Assembly (NCBI GenBank): GCA_007123395.1 | Contig: SKLD01000316.1 | Coordinates: 1-25,972 of the forward strand | Direction: 5' to 3' | Origin: Opitutales bacterium | GTDB lineage: Bacteria; Verrucomicrobiota; Verrucomicrobiia; Opitutales; Oceanipulchritudinaceae | Length of the DNA: 25,972 bases | In this document: positions 1 to 8,059 of the stretch, in pieces | How the letters are laid out: each line of letters starts with the position of its first letter | How positions within the stretch are numbered: the stretch's first letter is position 1 | The notes under the pieces: model-generated | The model's input: the letters and a program-made list of their open reading frames with translations, nothing else | Told to the model about the DNA's origin: nothing | The model's database searches: none | Translations under genes and position numbers: made by a program

Positions 1-126
1 CGGAGGTCTTGCCGCTACGGGACTTCGGCGAGGGCTCCCCGGATCGTGGGTACACCGGCAAAGAGCCGGGCGACTCGATCCGCCGCGTCGACGGAGGCGG
101 GGCGCCGTCGCTGCGTAGCGACAAAC
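1..126. other. window edge, no gene identified
   Basis: This stretch lies downstream of the minus-strand secreted protein that ends at 127. One plus-strand frame is open from the edge and runs on into the antisense of that gene, but its composition (Arg/Gly/Pro/Ser-rich) is that of a shadow frame. I see no hairpin followed by a T-run. The tail of a gene outside the window cannot be excluded. Confidence 0.3.
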
Positions 127-2784
127 TCAATTGTCCGTATCGGCGTTGCGGAGGGTCGCGCGCAGGCGGGCGAAGCGGTAGGTGGTGCCGTCGGCCTCGG
201 GTTCGATTCCCACGACGCGGCTGCGCGTGCCGTCGGGGTTCTCGCGCAATTCGCGCAGGCGGAGGAGACCGGAGGCGTCTACCCACTCGCGCAGGTCCGA
301 AGACACCTCAACCCGGCAGTCGACATCCGCCGCGTAGGGATCTTCCGGATACTCGAGGACGAGCCGTCTTTCGCCGTCGCCGGTGGTTTCCACGCGCGGG
401 CGCAGGGGATTGCGCTTCACGGGGTTCTCCGGATCACCCGCGAACGCGTAGTGGAAAAGCCATGCGGGGTCGTCGGGACCGGGCAGGGCCGTGCCGCGCT
501 CCGCCGCGAGGGCGGACACCGCGTCGCGCCAGCGCTCAAAGGGCGGGGCGGGATCGTCGCCGCCGACGCGGAAGAGGTGGCGGCTGACAAAGCCGTTGGA
601 GCCGTACCAGACAAACCGGTAGAGGCCGGGCTTCAAGCGCCCAAGCCGATAGCTGTGGTGAAACTCCACCGGCAGGACGGAGGGATTCTCGTCAATCTCC
701 GCCCGAGTGACGAAAGCGAGCCCTTTCATGTGGACTTCCTCGCCCCAGTGCGTGACGGCCCAGCCGCTTGCGCCTGGAAGGAAGCGCAGGTGGGCGTAGA
801 CCATGCCGTCGTTGCTTTGTTCCACGTCGAGTTCGAGGCGCGGGCGGTGGTCAGGCGGCGGTTCGGGCAGGATCATCACCTTGAAGCCACCCGCGAGCCC
901 GCCGGGAAGGTAGTTACCCGCGAGATCGTGGATCGCACGGTGCGGCAGGATGATGCGGTAGGCGCCGTTGGCGCGCGCGGTCCAACCGTGGGGCGGCGCG
1001 TCGACTTCGTAGGTGCCCTGCGCAAATCGGCGGCCATCCACCGTCCTGAATGTATCGAGCGCGAGCAAGCGTGCCCGCTCACGGTATTCATGCGGTCCCC
1101 GCACGCCGACCGATGCCGCACGGATGCTTTCTAGATCCATGCCATGGGGAGAATAATAACGGATCTGAAAGACATGCGGGTCGCGGCTGGCCTCGCGGAT
1201 ATCGCGCGCGAAGACCCGCGCGGCAGGCAGGCCGTCGGGCTTCACGGCAAAGCGTTTCTCGCCGATACGCCGCCCGTGTGCGAAGACCACGAAGTAGTAA
1301 TGCCCCGGCTCAAGGCTGCCTAGCCGGTAGATGTGCGACTTTTCCGTCACCACCGGAAGCGACGGTTCATTGGAGTGCGAGGCCTCCACATCGACCCAAA
1401 AGCGGTTGCCCTCGCGCGTGACGTCGCCCCAGTCGACTTTGACGCCCGTCGAGCCCACGAGGAGCGTGAGCTTTGCCCCGTATTGCGGCCCCGCGGTGTT
1501 TTCGACGCTCATATCGAAGTCGGCCTTCTTACCGATGCGCAGGGAGTGAAATTTCACCCACGGGGGCGGAACCCCCGGGATATCCACGGTGAAAAGTCCG
1601 AGGCGTCGTCCGGCGAGCGCGCCGCCGTCTTTTGTCCATACGGATCCCTCGAGAAGGCCGACACCGTAGGCTCCGTTGTCGCTATTATTCCATACCCGGC
1701 CCGGTGCGTGCGCATGGTAGGTGGCCACCACGCCGCGCTCGCCTTCCGCCACCGCCGACCCTGTTTCGAGCGCCCACTCATGCAGCGGCTTCCAGCCGAC
1801 GAGTGTGGCGAAGCGGTCGTAGTCGCCGGGCCCGCTGACACGGATGTTGCGGTCGCCGAGCGACGCGGTGTCGATGCCTTCGGGATGTCGGTAGATCACC
1901 CGCAGCGGATGCACCGGACGCCCTGCCTCTGTAAGCGGACGCACGTGCAGCACGACGCTGCCGCCGTGCCCGGGCACTTGGAATTCCGCGTCGGCGAGGG
2001 ACCGCCCGTTGAGGGAAAATTCCAGCGAATACTCCCCCGGCGAAAGCGGCGAAGGCCACAGCCGGTATGTGTGCCCCTGCTTTAGCACCGCCGGTTCGTC
2101 GACCGCCGCGCCGGGCCGGTCCGTAATGCGCACCGCCTTCGCATGGATCGAGAAAAAGCTGCCCCGCCGCATGGGTTCGCCCCAATCCACCACGCGGTAG
2201 CCGGGCTCGAGGAAGGCTACTTCCACCCGCGCCTTCGCCATGCCGTCGTCGAGCACGGCCACGCGCAGGCGGGCGGTCGCCGGAGGCGGCGGATCGCCAG
2301 GGTCCTCCGGCACGGTGAATTTCTCGCCCGCCAAGGGATGCCCCATGGCCGAAACCTCGAAACCATAGTCACCCGGAGGCAGGAACCCGAGGATGTATGT
2401 ATGCGAAAACTTCGTCACGACCGGCAGCATCCCCGGACGGCGCTCTATGGTGACGTCCACGCGGATCCGGTTGCCGTAGCGTTCCGGTTCGCCCCAGTCG
2501 GTCACCGCGAAACCGTTGTGGGGAAAGACGAGCGTGACGCGCGCCGCCACGCCCGCCGCGGTATTGGTCTTCACCGCGATGCGGGTCTGCATGGGTAGAG
2601 GGGGCCGCTCCGTATCGGTGTCGCGGAGTTCGGCGGTCTCCGCCACGAGCGGGCCAGGGGTATCCGCCACGGACGCGGGGAACAGGAATAAAGAAACCGC
2701 CATGCATCCGGCGAGCACCGGAAAACGACGGATCACTTCGGAAACGAACGGGAAACGGACTCGGACAACAGAATGATCGATCAT
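127..2784 (-). CDS. large secreted modular protein, A-A-B-A-B-A-C domain order, function unknown
   Basis: 885 aa. The start at 2784 was chosen over a longer frame (2862) because a GGAGG lies 5 nt before this ATG. A hydrophobic segment at about residues 22-40 looks like a signal peptide preceded by a longer basic N-region. Four copies of a ~90-residue module (A; about 68-158, 172-271, 411-515, 648-740) share a '(V/K)xxWG(E/D)' core (DWGEP at 96 and 200, DWGD at 451, HWGEE at 679), then 'H(T/I/S)Y' and 'L-x-PG-x-Y'. Two longer Ig-like modules (B; about 277-400 and 521-638) share 'YRHPEGID/YYSPHGMD', 'V-x-GP-x-(D/E)Y' and 'NGAY'. The C-terminus (about 749-885) has 'FHYAFAGDPENP' and 'CRVEVSSDLREWVD', a type of ending I associate with secreted verrucomicrobial proteins (from memory). 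No catalytic motif is seen; an adhesive or surface role is only a guess. Confidence 0.8.
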   Translation of the reverse strand: MIDHSVVRVRFPFVSEVIRRFPVLAGCMAVSLFLFPASVADTPGPLVAETAELRDTDTERPPLPMQTRIAVKTNTAAGVAARVTLVFPHNGFAVTDWGEPERYGNRIRVDVTIERRPGMLPVVTKFSHTYILGFLPPGDYGFEVSAMGHPLAGEKFTVPEDPGDPPPPATARLRVAVLDDGMAKARVEVAFLEPGYRVVDWGEPMRRGSFFSIHAKAVRITDRPGAAVDEPAVLKQGHTYRLWPSPLSPGEYSLEFSLNGRSLADAEFQVPGHGGSVVLHVRPLTEAGRPVHPLRVIYRHPEGIDTASLGDRNIRVSGPGDYDRFATLVGWKPLHEWALETGSAVAEGERGVVATYHAHAPGRVWNNSDNGAYGVGLLEGSVWTKDGGALAGRRLGLFTVDIPGVPPPWVKFHSLRIGKKADFDMSVENTAGPQYGAKLTLLVGSTGVKVDWGDVTREGNRFWVDVEASHSNEPSLPVVTEKSHIYRLGSLEPGHYYFVVFAHGRRIGEKRFAVKPDGLPAARVFARDIREASRDPHVFQIRYYSPHGMDLESIRAASVGVRGPHEYRERARLLALDTFRTVDGRRFAQGTYEVDAPPHGWTARANGAYRIILPHRAIHDLAGNYLPGGLAGGFKVMILPEPPPDHRPRLELDVEQSNDGMVYAHLRFLPGASGWAVTHWGEEVHMKGLAFVTRAEIDENPSVLPVEFHHSYRLGRLKPGLYRFVWYGSNGFVSRHLFRVGGDDPAPPFERWRDAVSALAAERGTALPGPDDPAWLFHYAFAGDPENPVKRNPLRPRVETTGDGERRLVLEYPEDPYAADVDCRVEVSSDLREWVDASGLLRLRELRENPDGTRSRVVGIEPEADGTTYRFARLRATLRNADTDN

Positions 2785-3006
2785 AATGACCTCCGGTTGG
2801 GATATGCGAAGAAGAACGGATGCGGCGGCTAGGAAAAGGCCACTACCCTCCCACTCATGCAAAATACATGCCGGACCATTCCTGTAAAGGCCTAAATAGT
2901 TGTTTCAAAGAGATTTACGGAGAAAAAGAAATTTCTACGTCTGCCCGACACCCACCTGTTGGGAAAAACTTCCCTTTCCCGGCGGGGAATTTTTCCCGCC
3001 GCAAAC

Positions 3007-3063
3007 GCGGACAGGTGCCGAGCCGCTGGCGGCGACACCCGCGAAGCCCATGTCCGCTCTCCG
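3007..3063 (-). repeat. REP-like palindrome, extended-loop variant
   Basis: Read on the minus strand, a CGGAG head (3059-3063) is followed by a stem GCGGACA (3051-3057) that pairs perfectly with TGTCCGC (3007-3013). In place of the TTCC loop of the other copies there is a 37-nt loop that can itself fold (GGTGCCG against CGG..CACC). It lies head-to-head with the 3076-3102 copy: CTCTCCG (3057-3063) and CGGAGAG (3077-3083) form an inverted repeat. The match to the shorter copies is limited to head and stem, so it may be a diverged or interrupted copy. Confidence 0.45.
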
Positions 3064-3075
3064 TCCGTCCGCGCA

Positions 3076-3102
3076 CCGGAGAGGGGACATTCCTGTCCCC
3101 GG
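3076..3102 (+). repeat. REP-like palindrome, copy A
   Basis: This 27-bp element is identical base for base to 13476-13502. A GGAG head (3078-3081) precedes a 7-bp stem GGGGACA / TGTCCCC around a TTCC loop. A short head tetranucleotide (GTAG in the classical E. coli elements) before an imperfect hairpin is the known layout of REP sequences handled by RAYT transposases, one of which is encoded at 17741-18763. That this RAYT acts on it is inference. Confidence 0.7.
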
Positions 3103-3216
3103 CCGAGGCGCAGGCCTAATCCACGCCGCCAAATCCACGTTCCGGTTGTTGACTCCGGTGCCGCACAATCGGAGGTTGGCGCATGGTTCCGCACGTGAAA
3201 TCGATGACGCTTGAGG

Positions 3217-5406
3217 ATGTCTCTTGACCCGCTCACCCACCCTTGGCTCATCCTCGCGCTCGTTTTGCTCGGGCTCGGGCTGGTGCTTTGGATGTTTCGC
3301 CGCGCGTCCGGGCTTGTGCCGCCGCGTTATCTCGGCACGCTCGCCGCCCTGCGCGCGGGCGGGGTCCTCGGCCTCGCCGTCCTCGCCCTGCAGCCCTATT
3401 GCTCCCGCTTGGATCCCGACACCGACGCCATCGAGGTCGCCGTCCTCGCCGACACCTCCGGCAGCATGGGGGTGCGTGATCTCCCCGGCGGGATGAGCCG
3501 CCACGAAGCCGTCGCCGCCCTCCTCGACCTCGACGACGAGGGCTCCGCCGCTTCCCGGCTGGCGGAACGCCACCCGCTGCGCCTCCACGCCTTTTCGCGC
3601 GGCGTACGCGTCCTCGCCCCCGGCGAACCGCTGCCCGAACCCGGCGGTGTCACGGCCACGGGCGACGCCCTGCGCTCCGTCCTGCGCGACCGCGGCGACA
3701 CCGCGCGCACCCTCGCCGCCGTCCTCCTCCTCACGGACGGGCAGGAGACCGCCGGCGAGACCCGTATGATCGACGCCGGACGCGAGCTGCGCGACGCCGG
3801 CGTGCCCGTCACCGCCGTCGGCGTGGGCACGCCCGGGCGCCCGCGCGACCTCTCCGTCGAATTCACGCGCACACGACTGAGCGTTGACGCCCGCCAGCCT
3901 TTCGGCCTCGAAGCCACCGTGCGCAACACCCTCGGGCGGGACATCGAGGTCGACGTCGAGCTGCTCCACGGTGCCTCGCGCATCGACACCCTGCCCGTGC
4001 GCCTCGCCGCCGGGGAAGAAGAGACGCTGCGCTTCGAGGTACCGCCGCCGCCCGTCGGCTTCCACAGTTACCGCGTGCGCATTGCCGACACGGTCGAGGG
4101 AACCAACCCGGCCACCGACCAGGACTACGCCACCGTCGAAGTCGAAGAGCCCGACCGCTTCCGCGTCCTCTATCTCGCCGAACGCCTGCGGCCCGAGTTC
4201 CGCTTCCTCCGGCAAGTCGCCGCCGAGGACGACCGCATCGACCTCTACGGCCTCATCCAAACCGCCGAGGATATCTGGACGTGGTCCGGCCCCGGCGAAA
4301 ACGGCGGCGGTAGAGACGTCGAGCCCGTCGAAGAGTTTCCCGACGACGGCAGCTTCTTTCTTCAGTTCGACGCCGTCGTCCTCGACCTTGCCACGGCCCC
4401 GCGCTTCAACGAGTCCGCCCTCGAAGGCCTCCGCGCCCTCGTCGCCAACCGCGCCGGCGGGCTTCTCGCCGTCGGCCCCGTGCCGACGGACGCCGAAGAC
4501 CTCGTCGGCATGCTCCCCGTGCGCGCGGCCCGGCCCGTCGCTGTGCGCGACGACCGCCACCTCTCCCTCGAGGCCGACCCCGTCTTCACCGAAGGCCCGC
4601 GCGGCGTCCTCTTCCAACGCCCGGGTGTCTTTCTCGCCGGTGGCCTGCCCGCCTACGGCGGCGAACCCAAACGCGGTGCCGTGCCCCTCGCCACCTCGCG
4701 CGACGGCGACGAAGTCTTTGCCGCCGTCCAAGCCTACGGCGGCGGCCGCGTCGCATGGATGGGCACCGCCGACACGTGGCGCTGGCGCCTCGACAGCCGC
4801 CGCGGCTACGAGCAACACCGCGCTTTCTGGTCGGGCAAGTTCCTCTGGCTCGCCTCCAGCGCCCGCCCGCGCGTCGCCGTGCCCCTGCGCGGCAGCCGCG
4901 TCTCCACCGAAGACACGGCCGCCCTCGACGTCTCCGTGCGCGGCAGCGACTTCCGCCCCGAGCGTGAGGCCCGCGTCACCGCCACCGTCGAAGGCCCCGG
5001 CGACCGCCGCGACGAGATCCTCCTCCAGCCCGACAGCCTCGAACCCGGCCTCTTCCGCGGCAACATCGAGCCCACCCGCCCCGGTGAATACCGCGTTGAC
5101 TACCGCATCGAGTTCGCCGACGGCGAAGTGCTCACCCCCGAAGCTTTCTTCGCCGCCGCCCCCGGCGGCGCGGAGTTTGCCGACACCCGCCTGCGCGAAG
5201 CCGCCCTCCGCGACCTCGCCCGCCTCACCGGCGGCCGCTATCTCGACTGGCAGGACGCCCGCCGCCTCAGCGAAATCCCCCTCTCCGAGGAGATCCCCCT
5301 CGTCGAGTCGCGCCATTACCTCACACGCAACTGGCCCTTCTTCCTCCTCCTCGCCGCCCTCTTCGCCTCCGAATGGTTCCTCCGCCGCCGCACGGGTCTG
5401 CGGTGA
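3217..5406 (+). CDS. membrane-anchored VWA-domain protein
   Basis: 729 aa from the ATG at 3217; a TTG two codons upstream (3211) is possible, and neither has a well-spaced Shine-Dalgarno. Two N-terminal membrane segments (about 9-27 and 40-58) are followed by a von Willebrand A domain (about 70-205) with the complete MIDAS set: D79-x-S81-x-S83, a Thr in 'TATGDAL' (T148) and D175 in 'LLTDGQE'. A middle region of Ig-like character and a glutamine-amidotransferase-like fold is followed by a last membrane helix (about 705-720) and a basic tail. This resembles the BatA/VWA membrane proteins common in Planctomycetes and Verrucomicrobia, often found near MoxR ATPases, but no MoxR or DUF58 gene is visible here. 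It probably senses or scaffolds partners through a bound metal at the membrane; the true substrate is unknown. Strong GC bias at third positions produces very long shadow frames on both strands. Confidence 0.88.
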   Translation: MSLDPLTHPWLILALVLLGLGLVLWMFRRASGLVPPRYLGTLAALRAGGVLGLAVLALQPYCSRLDPDTDAIEVAVLADTSGSMGVRDLPGGMSRHEAVAALLDLDDEGSAASRLAERHPLRLHAFSRGVRVLAPGEPLPEPGGVTATGDALRSVLRDRGDTARTLAAVLLLTDGQETAGETRMIDAGRELRDAGVPVTAVGVGTPGRPRDLSVEFTRTRLSVDARQPFGLEATVRNTLGRDIEVDVELLHGASRIDTLPVRLAAGEEETLRFEVPPPPVGFHSYRVRIADTVEGTNPATDQDYATVEVEEPDRFRVLYLAERLRPEFRFLRQVAAEDDRIDLYGLIQTAEDIWTWSGPGENGGGRDVEPVEEFPDDGSFFLQFDAVVLDLATAPRFNESALEGLRALVANRAGGLLAVGPVPTDAEDLVGMLPVRAARPVAVRDDRHLSLEADPVFTEGPRGVLFQRPGVFLAGGLPAYGGEPKRGAVPLATSRDGDEVFAAVQAYGGGRVAWMGTADTWRWRLDSRRGYEQHRAFWSGKFLWLASSARPRVAVPLRGSRVSTEDTAALDVSVRGSDFRPEREARVTATVEGPGDRRDEILLQPDSLEPGLFRGNIEPTRPGEYRVDYRIEFADGEVLTPEAFFAAAPGGAEFADTRLREAALRDLARLTGGRYLDWQDARRLSEIPLSEEIPLVESRHYLTRNWPFFLLLAALFASEWFLRRRTGLR

Positions 5407-5721
5407 AACTTCGCGCCGCGAGCGCGACCCGCCACAAGATCACACTCCGTTGACAGGTCGGCATGACTGCGCCGCTCTGCCTCCATGATTCGGACGCAAA
5501 TTCAATTACCCGCCGGGCAAGGGCAATGGAGAATCAGTTGACGCCGACGTTTGAGTCTCGTGGATATCGCAAGCTTCGACCACATGCGACGCAATCATCT
5601 GCGCCGCGCCTTCGCTTTCGACACTCACTTTGAGGAGGAGGGATTCGTGGTTCCAACTGCAAGAGCTTGGAATTTCGGCGCAGCGTCGCTGTGATCACCC
5701 GCGGATCAACACAATAATGCC
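5407..5721. other. 315-bp intergenic region, nothing recognised
   Basis: It lies between two plus-strand genes. A TTGACA at 5449-5454 has no -10 at suitable spacing. Short open frames exist on both strands, including a 71-codon one on the minus strand, but none has a ribosome site plus recognisable protein features. No terminator hairpin with a T-run follows the VWA gene. Confidence 0.4.
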
Positions 5722-7867
5722 ATGCGCCCACCGACTCCGCCTCTTTCACTTTCCTTTGCTCTGTCGCTTTGCCTTCTGAGCCCCCTTGCGTCGGCTTCCG
5801 GGACCCCGCCGGTTCCTCCGCCTATCCCGGACCCGGAAACAGCCACACGGGAAGACATCGAGGCATACCGCGAAATCCGGAAAGAATGGCTGGGCGGTCT
5901 CTCTCCGGAGCAACGCGAGGCGCTCTGGAATGCCCGCCGTGACCATCCGTTGCGGACGTGGCCGCCCGGCGAAACATACGACTGGACCGAATCCGCCTTT
6001 CATGCCGGGGTGACGGGGGAGGAGATCGCACGACTGAGAACCGAAGGATTCTTTGTCGCGCGGGACCGCGTCCTCAAGCAGAGCTTCGAGATCTACAACC
6101 AAAACCGCGGCCTGCCGTACTTCATTACGAGCGATTCACTTCTCAACGGCTTTCACGTCCTGCTCGAAGCCACCCTGCAAAGAGCCGCCGTCCGCGAAGC
6201 CAAGCTTCTGCGGGAATACCTCTCCGGAATTTGGGATGCCGTTATGGATCCAGACCGATTCCGTGGCTTCTATAATCCGGAGGACTATGCCGACGAAATC
6301 GCCCACATCCAGCGCGTGCTCGGGCCCGCGTTGGTGGTTCTCGGAGAGACCCCGGAGTTTCTCGATGAAGCAGTCCGGCAGGATGTGGAAGAAACCGTGC
6401 ATCGAATCATTGCCGCCGACACCGTCTGGCTGCCCCCGTGGCTCGCTCCGGCCGCAAACGACTTCATTGCCATCGACTTCCGCCGCATGCGTCCGGTCGG
6501 CTTCTACAACCGCTATACGTTTTTCCAAGACCATTTCAGAGCATTGCAATGGCTGCGCGCCGTGCCGTTCCGGATCGACCGCCGCATTGCTATTTCAACA
6601 AGTCCTTGAGGCCGTCCATCCCCGCCGCAACCTGCCGACTGGATTGGACTGGGCGTTTTTTCTTGGATCCGCGTGGGCGCGGGAGCGCATGGAGGAAACG
6701 GGGGAGTCCGAAGCCCTCGATATTATTGCCTCCCGTAAGTCGCTGCGCGCACTGGGCAAGGAGCGGACCCGGAGGCCCCGCGACCATTCGGACCCGGTGA
6801 ACACGAAATGGAGAGAAGCGTGGGAACACCCCGCCAACCGCGTCTTTTTGGAGCAGGACACCCTCTACGCCAGATACCTCAACACGCTCGAAGCACTATT
6901 CGAGGAAGCCGAACCGGAGGCACCCGCATGGATGCGCGGCGAAGCATGGGCGCGGAAATCAACGGAAACCGCTCTCGCCTCGTGGGCGCAGATGCGCAAT
7001 GCCCTGAGCCTTGTCGCGGCCCGGGGCGCGTTCTACCTCGGTCTGACCGAACCGCCGCCGGGCTTTGTCGAGCCCAACCCCGAGTTTTTCGGACGCATGG
7101 CCCGGTTGGCCGCCGATGCCTATCGCGCCTTCGACGCCGCAGGCGTGTTCAACGTCGGTGCGATAGGCAGGATTGTACGCCTTGAAAACCATCTCTCTCT
7201 TCTCCGCACATACATGAATGCAAATGGTGGCGAGCGCGCCTACATAAGAGAGCATTCCCATCGCCCGGAGTGGAGCATGCTTCTCGACTACCGCGGCTTT
7301 GAGATGAATGAGCGCTGGAACGCAGCCAACCGAGGATGGCGCACGGATGAAGAATGGACCGACGATGATCTGGCATTCATCAAAGCATGCCTCAACGAAG
7401 ACCTGCGAGCCGAATGGAAACGATTGCTTAGCCCGGAGTCCATCGAACGCGATTCCATCGCCGAACGATGGATAACGCTGCGTGAACTCGCGCTCACCCT
7501 CGAATCCCTTGCGCACAAGCAGTTGCGCGGACGTGAATGGTCGCACCGGGAAGCCGCGTTTATCCGCAACTATGGAAAAGAGCTGGCCTACGTCATGCTC
7601 TACGACGGAAACAGTTGGCTCACCCCGGTCGATGACGCTCCCCGCGTCGCAGGTATCCACGAAAACCCGCAGGCGGGGCAGATTCTCCATGTCGCCGCCG
7701 GCCGCCCGCGCACAATCTACGCTCTGTATCCATGGAATGGACACAAAATCCTCTGTCACGGGTCTGTCATGCCCTACTTCGAGTTCGCGCATGATCATTG
7801 GATGACCGACAGCGAATGGCGGGACCGCGAGGCAGCAGCCGAACCGCCCGTATGGCTGGAGCGCTGA
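5722..7867 (+). pseudogene. DUF3160-family secreted protein, frameshifted
   Basis: Two overlapping plus frames together encode one DUF3160-type protein of about 714 aa. Frame 1 (5722-6609) gives an export signal ending near 'LASASG' and the conserved 'GLPYFITSDSLLNGFHVLLE', then runs into a stop at 6607-6609 just after 'VPFRIDRR'. The family sequence resumes at once in the next frame from about 6585 ('LLFQQVLEAVHPRR') and continues to 7867, including 'AARGAFYLG', 'HKQLRGREW' and the C-terminal 'PYFEFAHDHWMTDSEWRD' that resembles the family ending. One extra base, or two missing bases, near 6575-6600 explains this. There is no homopolymer or slippery heptamer at the junction, so either the gene is broken or the sequence has an error. 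DUF3160 proteins have no assigned activity. The start is the ATG before the signal peptide; no clear ribosome site is seen. Confidence 0.8.
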
Positions 7868-7897
7868 TACGTTCAGGCATAGTTCGACTGCGGTAAC

Positions 7898-7920
7898 GCT
7901 CCTCTAGCGACATGAGGAGC
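7898..7920 (+). terminator. possible hairpin after the DUF3160 gene
   Basis: A perfect 7-bp stem GCTCCTC / GAGGAGC with a 9-nt loop lies 30 bp past the stop. No T-run follows, so an intrinsic terminator is doubtful. Further on, an isolated TATAAT at 7971-7976, about 85 bp before the next ATG, could be a -10 element but has no good -35. Confidence 0.3.
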
Positions 7921-8059
7921 CGGGCACGAAACAAGGCTAAAGTCATCCCCGCAAAAATATAAGCGTCCCTTATAATATCCATAACAGAGAGAGAACCGTT
8001 TGAGTCCCTCCGGCTTCACTGCGTAACGTTTCTTAAATCTGACAGAAATCACGATACCG

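Larger units (their letters stand above)
2785..3216. other. divergent intergenic region rich in palindromes
   Basis: This 432-bp gap separates the divergent secreted-protein and VWA genes and must hold both promoters, though no good -35/-10 pair stands out. About 2870-2950 is AT-richer than the surroundings. At 2980-3001 a perfect 7-bp stem (CGGCGGG/CCCGCCG) encloses an AT-rich 8-nt loop, overlapped on its left by GGGAAA/TTTCCC (2961-2980). Two REP-like units follow at 3007-3063 and 3076-3102 and are listed separately. A TTGACT at 3149-3154 lacks a matching -10. Confidence 0.5.

Noticed and set aside
9..1134. Two open plus frames entering from the window edge (to 587 and to 1134)
   Set aside because: Both run for hundreds of bases antisense to the well-supported secreted protein and have Arg/Gly/Ala-rich shadow composition. 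A short real gene tail within the first 120 bases cannot be fully excluded.
2980..3001. CGGCGGG/CCCGCCG hairpin as a terminator
   Set aside because: The T-run is inside the loop rather than after the stem, and the site lies upstream of both flanking genes, so it cannot terminate either.
2935..5316. 793-codon open frame on the minus strand opposite the VWA gene
   Set aside because: Its product is almost only Ala, Gly, Glu, Asp and Val without hydrophobic core patterning. It mirrors the third-position GC bias of the VWA gene, which has clear MIDAS residues and membrane helices.
3884..5488. 534-codon plus frame inside the VWA gene
   Set aside because: The product is Ser/Pro/Ala/Thr-rich low-complexity sequence, a shadow of the GC-biased true frame.
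5534..5749. 71-codon minus frame in the 5407-5721 gap
   Set aside because: It overlaps the start of the DUF3160 gene, has no ribosome site, and shows no recognisable fold.
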